A stretch of 64,000 nucleotides of DNA from an uncultured Clostridia bacterium (lineage in GTDB: Bacteria > Bacillota > Clostridia > Saccharofermentanales > Saccharofermentanaceae). Position numbers and translations under genes: made by a program. Positions 61,863 through 64,000 of the stretch are shown here, piece after piece. Within the stretch, counting starts at the first letter, position 1. The number at the start of each line of letters is the position of its first letter. The DNA lies in assembly GCA_946407705.1 (NCBI GenBank), contig CAMJPC010000011.1, positions 17,953-81,952 on the forward strand. Reading direction: 5' to 3'. The notes below the pieces were generated by a model, which saw nothing but the letters and a program-made list of their open reading frames with translations, ran no database searches and was not told the DNA's origin.

Positions 61863-61910
61863 TTGACAGCCGTGCACCTGCGTGTTACTGTATTAGTGCA
61901 GTAATACAGT
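61863..61910 (+). promoter_or_regulatory. Promoter with palindromic GntR/YtrA operator
   Basis: TTGACA (61863-61868), 17-base spacer, TACTGT (61886-61891). A 24-bp palindrome ACTGTATTA-N6-TAATACAGT (61887-61910) overlaps the -10 and start site. The regulator gene begins about 70 bases later, so autorepression of the GntR-ABC operon is the simple reading. Confidence 0.75.
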
Positions 61911-61977
61911 TTGCGTAGACAAGACAATTTACAGCACGTGCCTCCCGGATCGGGAGACGTAAATGAAAGGAATGACT

Positions 61978-62340
61978 ATGAGCTGGAGTTTTGATGAGTC
62001 TAGGCCGCTCTTCCAACAAATAGTTGAACGGGTCACGGTAGACGTTGTCTCCGGTAAATACGGTGCCGGTGATAAGCTTCCGTCCGTAAGAGAATATGCA
62101 GTGGAAGCGGGCGTTAATCCGAATACGATGCAAAAAGCCCTGAGTGCACTTGAAGAAAGCGGACTTATCGTAACGCAGCGTAACAGCGGAAGGTACGTTA
62201 CGGAGGACAGTGCGCTCATAGCAGACTACCGCAAAAGCGCAGCGCTGAAAGCAGCACAGGACTACATTGCTTTTGCAAAGTCGGCAGGTCTGACGCTTGA
62301 GGAAGCAATAGAGATTATAAAGGAGGCGGGAAGCAAATGA
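61978..62340 (+). CDS. GntR-family regulator (YtrA subfamily)
   Basis: A 120-residue regulator: SWSFDESRPLFQQIVERV opens the winged helix, with LPSVREYAVEAGVNPNTMQKALSALEESGLI as the recognition unit (residues about 34-66) and RNSGRYVTED the wing. The small C-terminal part is typical of the YtrA group, which lacks a large ligand domain and sits with ABC transporters. ATG 61978 is preferred for the AAAGGA six bases upstream; ATGs at 61963 and 61972 lie before or inside that RBS. The ATPase gene overlaps its stop by 4 bases. Confidence 0.92.
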   Translation: MSWSFDESRPLFQQIVERVTVDVVSGKYGAGDKLPSVREYAVEAGVNPNTMQKALSALEESGLIVTQRNSGRYVTEDSALIADYRKSAALKAAQDYIAFAKSAGLTLEEAIEIIKEAGSK

Positions 62341-63056
62341 GTTATACCGTTGAAGTGAAAAACTTAGTAAAGAAATACGGTTCGAAAACAGTTCTGGACG
62401 GCGTCAGCTTTCAGATCAGGCCGGGAACGATCGTCGGACTTGCTTCTCCGAACGGTTCAGGCAAAACAACGATCATTAAACTCATTGCGGATTTCCTGAC
62501 GTTAGACGGTGGTGAGATCACAATCGACGGACAGAAAGTTGGGCCTGCAACTAAAGCCATCGTAAGCTACCTTCCGGATCACGAACTGTTCAGCAGCGAC
62601 GAAAAGGTCTGTAATGCAGTGAAATTTTATACCGATTATCACAAGGATTTTGATGCGGAAAAATGCAGAAAGTATCTTAAGACATTTAAGATCGGCGAGA
62701 ATTCCAAGATCGGTTCTCTTTCAAAAGGCATACGCGAGATCCTCATGCTGATCCTTACTCTGAGCAGGGACGCCAAGTTATATCTTCTTGATGAACCGCT
62801 CGCAAATGTTGATCCGGTAAACAGGGAAGCGATCGTGACAACGATCCTGAAAGAATTCAAAGAAGATGCTTCGGTCATCATCTCAACTCATCTTTTAAAT
62901 GATGTGGAAAACATCCTTGATGAGGTGCTCATGATCAAAGAGAACAAAGTCTTCTGCCACAAATCGGTTGAAGAGATCAGGGAAGAAACAGGAAGATCAT
63001 TAAATGATTTCTTTAAGGAAACATTCAAAGTTGATTGGTTTGGGGGTGACAAATAA
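62337..63056 (+). CDS. ABC transporter ATPase
   Basis: A 239-residue ATPase of the YtrB/YxlF type. Walker A SPNGSGKTT (about 40-48), Walker B KLYLLDEPLANVD, H-loop IISTHLLNDVE. The signature reads LSKGIRE instead of LSGGQ. It pairs with the ABC-2 permease product and probably exports a compound or confers peptide resistance, as in YtrA operons induced by cell-wall antibiotics; the role here is inferred. Start by ATGA overlap with gntR; the permease start overlaps its stop by one base. Confidence 0.92.
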   Translation: MSYTVEVKNLVKKYGSKTVLDGVSFQIRPGTIVGLASPNGSGKTTIIKLIADFLTLDGGEITIDGQKVGPATKAIVSYLPDHELFSSDEKVCNAVKFYTDYHKDFDAEKCRKYLKTFKIGENSKIGSLSKGIREILMLILTLSRDAKLYLLDEPLANVDPVNREAIVTTILKEFKEDASVIISTHLLNDVENILDEVLMIKENKVFCHKSVEEIREETGRSLNDFFKETFKVDWFGGDK

Positions 63057-63886
63057 TGAACGGAAAAATAGCAGGTGAGACGACTAAAAAACTGATATTG
63101 AACAATATCCCATTGGCACTGGTTTATTTAGTATTACAGACAGTAACAAACTTTGTGGGTAATGATTACATTAAGGTCTCGACATACGTGCTGGGGGCAT
63201 TACATCTGATGTCAATAGTGCTTTATGCGCTTTGTATAGCTGTTGTAGTTATGAGCTTGTTCAAAACAATTGTCATGGATCTTTTCTCGGAAAAGTCGTA
63301 TAAGTACTATTCTCTTCCTTACAAAAAGTCAGAGATAATACTGTCCAAAGCAGTTCCTGCGATCATCATCGAAGGTCTGATGGTAACTATGTTGTTTGAA
63401 TATGAAGTCCTTTATGAAATGATTTGTATATTGTTTGGTAAATCTTCATACTTAGGCCAACCTGTTGAAGTATGGAACGAAATGGTATTTAACCATATCA
63501 CCAGATTCGTCTTATGCTTAATGATAGTATTTACCGTTGGTTTTCTGGTTCTTCTTGCATTTGTTATCAGCAGATGCTTTGATCCTTCCAAGATAATCAG
63601 AAATATGCTGCTTGCCGTTATCATTGAAGTGATTGTGAATCTTATTTTGTACTTTGTTATTGAGAACATTTCAGCTGTATACTCAGAAAAATACACAGAA
63701 GCAGTGCAGAAGGCAGTTCAGGTATCACCGATCCTTACAGACAAAGAGCTCTACGCTTCTGCCGGGTTGATAGCCTATTACAACGAGATATTTAGCGCAG
63801 TATTTATCTTGATCATAGTTATAGAGATCGTCTGCTGTATCATAGCTTCAAGGAAACTTGCAGACAAAAAACTGAACGTGGTCTGA
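63056..63886 (+). CDS. ABC-2 type permease
   Basis: A 276-residue membrane protein with six predicted helices: first near 14-33 (NNIPLALVYLVLQTVTNFVG), others near 43-70, 100-120, 145-175, 180-200 and 240-265. It ends in a Lys-rich tail. The set with the preceding ATPase is an ABC-2 transporter under the GntR regulator. No sequence family beyond ABC-2 like is clear. One base overlap (TAATG) with the ATPase gene. Confidence 0.82.
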   Translation: MNGKIAGETTKKLILNNIPLALVYLVLQTVTNFVGNDYIKVSTYVLGALHLMSIVLYALCIAVVVMSLFKTIVMDLFSEKSYKYYSLPYKKSEIILSKAVPAIIIEGLMVTMLFEYEVLYEMICILFGKSSYLGQPVEVWNEMVFNHITRFVLCLMIVFTVGFLVLLAFVISRCFDPSKIIRNMLLAVIIEVIVNLILYFVIENISAVYSEKYTEAVQKAVQVSPILTDKELYASAGLIAYYNEIFSAVFILIIVIEIVCCIIASRKLADKKLNVV

Positions 63887-63910
63887 TTAGCAGCACATAC
63901 TGAAATGAAA

Positions 63911-63946
63911 AACAGCGACCGGATAATTCCGGTCGCTGTTTATTGT
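63911..63946. terminator. Terminator after ABC-2 permease
   Basis: 13-bp perfect stem (63911-63923 with 63928-63940) and a four-base loop. Left flank GAAA and right flank TATT; usable on both strands. Confidence 0.82.
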
Positions 63947-63950
63947 GTTA

Positions 63951-64000
63951 TTAACCCAATAATTTGGACAGTGTTTTCTTAACCCACATCATATCACAGA
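63951..64000 (-). CDS. Possible C-terminal end of a minus-strand gene, partial
   Basis: A minus-strand frame entering from the right edge reads DMMWVKKTLSKLLG and stops with TAA at 63953-63951, just beyond a terminator usable on both strands. Only 15 codons are visible, so this is a guess from position and composition. Confidence 0.3.
   Translation of the reverse strand, partial: CDMMWVKKTLSKLLG

Noticed and set aside
1..64000. CRISPR arrays, tRNA or rRNA genes, prophage
   Set aside because: No spaced direct-repeat array, cloverleaf or rRNA-like stretch, and no phage structural genes, were seen on reading both strands; small tRNAs cannot be fully excluded by eye.

Overview
The window looks like a chromosome segment of an anaerobic Gram-positive Clostridia-type bacterium of moderate GC (Oscillospiraceae/Lachnospiraceae-like, gut or rumen). 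I infer this from purine-rich GGAGG ribosome binding sites, short intergenic gaps with strong intrinsic terminators, lipoboxes and no outer-membrane genes. Supporting gene content is a split two-subunit transketolase, an iron-type alcohol dehydrogenase, an XRE-cupin regulator paired with an acyl-CoA synthetase, a BspA-type surface protein and a YtrA-type GntR/ABC operon. No species can be named from sequence alone. No tRNA, rRNA or CRISPR was seen.

Layout. 1-2.6 kb: end of a FliB-like Cys-cluster protein, a cupin and a TPM-like membrane protein. 2.8-9.2 kb: stand-alone carB, an alanine/glycine:Na+ symporter and an alcohol dehydrogenase. 9.3-15.3 kb: a Ser/Thr phospho-signalling operon (zinc-ribbon FHA protein with five DIGKTVA-type repeats, PP2C phosphatase, membrane serine protease with an FHA domain, an unrecognised 135-residue protein, membrane Ser/Thr kinase). 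15.5-21.1 kb: a sugar operon (FGGY kinase, DUF4867 protein, fucose/arabinose-type isomerase, transketolase halves) with a 47-bp near-exact duplication. 21.1-22.7 kb: an IS3-family element abutting the 3' end of a DUF624 gene. 23-30.3 kb: a CUT1 sugar ABC transporter, an AraC regulator and a GH3 glycosidase. 30.3-37.7 kb: prfC, then malQ, glpK, an AEC transporter, an SseB-like protein and a membrane-anchored unknown.

37.7-46.1 kb: xanthine phosphoribosyltransferase with an apparent AUU start, a BMP-type nucleoside ABC transporter, then ilvB/ilvN and an unknown. 46.1-46.5 kb: a short self-contained transcript with its own dyad, promoter, 20-codon ORF whose start lies in a stem, and terminator. 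46.5-52.6 kb: a 60-residue protein, an acyltransferase, a DHH phosphoesterase and a TIR-TM-propeller protein. 52.6-56.1 kb, minus strand: acyl-CoA synthetase, XRE-cupin regulator and a second acyltransferase. 56.3-61.8 kb: a BspA-like repeat protein, a small double-glycine-leader protein and a membrane class III adenylate/guanylate cyclase. 61.9-63.9 kb: a GntR(YtrA)-ABC operon under a palindromic operator that overlaps its own -10 box.

Themes. Plant-sugar use (ABC importer, GH3, isomerase/kinase/transketolase, malQ) sits beside signalling modules (kinase/phosphatase/FHA, TIR, cyclase). The least explained parts are the FHA/TVA-repeat/protease operon, the 46.2-46.4 kb transcript, the GG-leader protein and the TIR-propeller protein.
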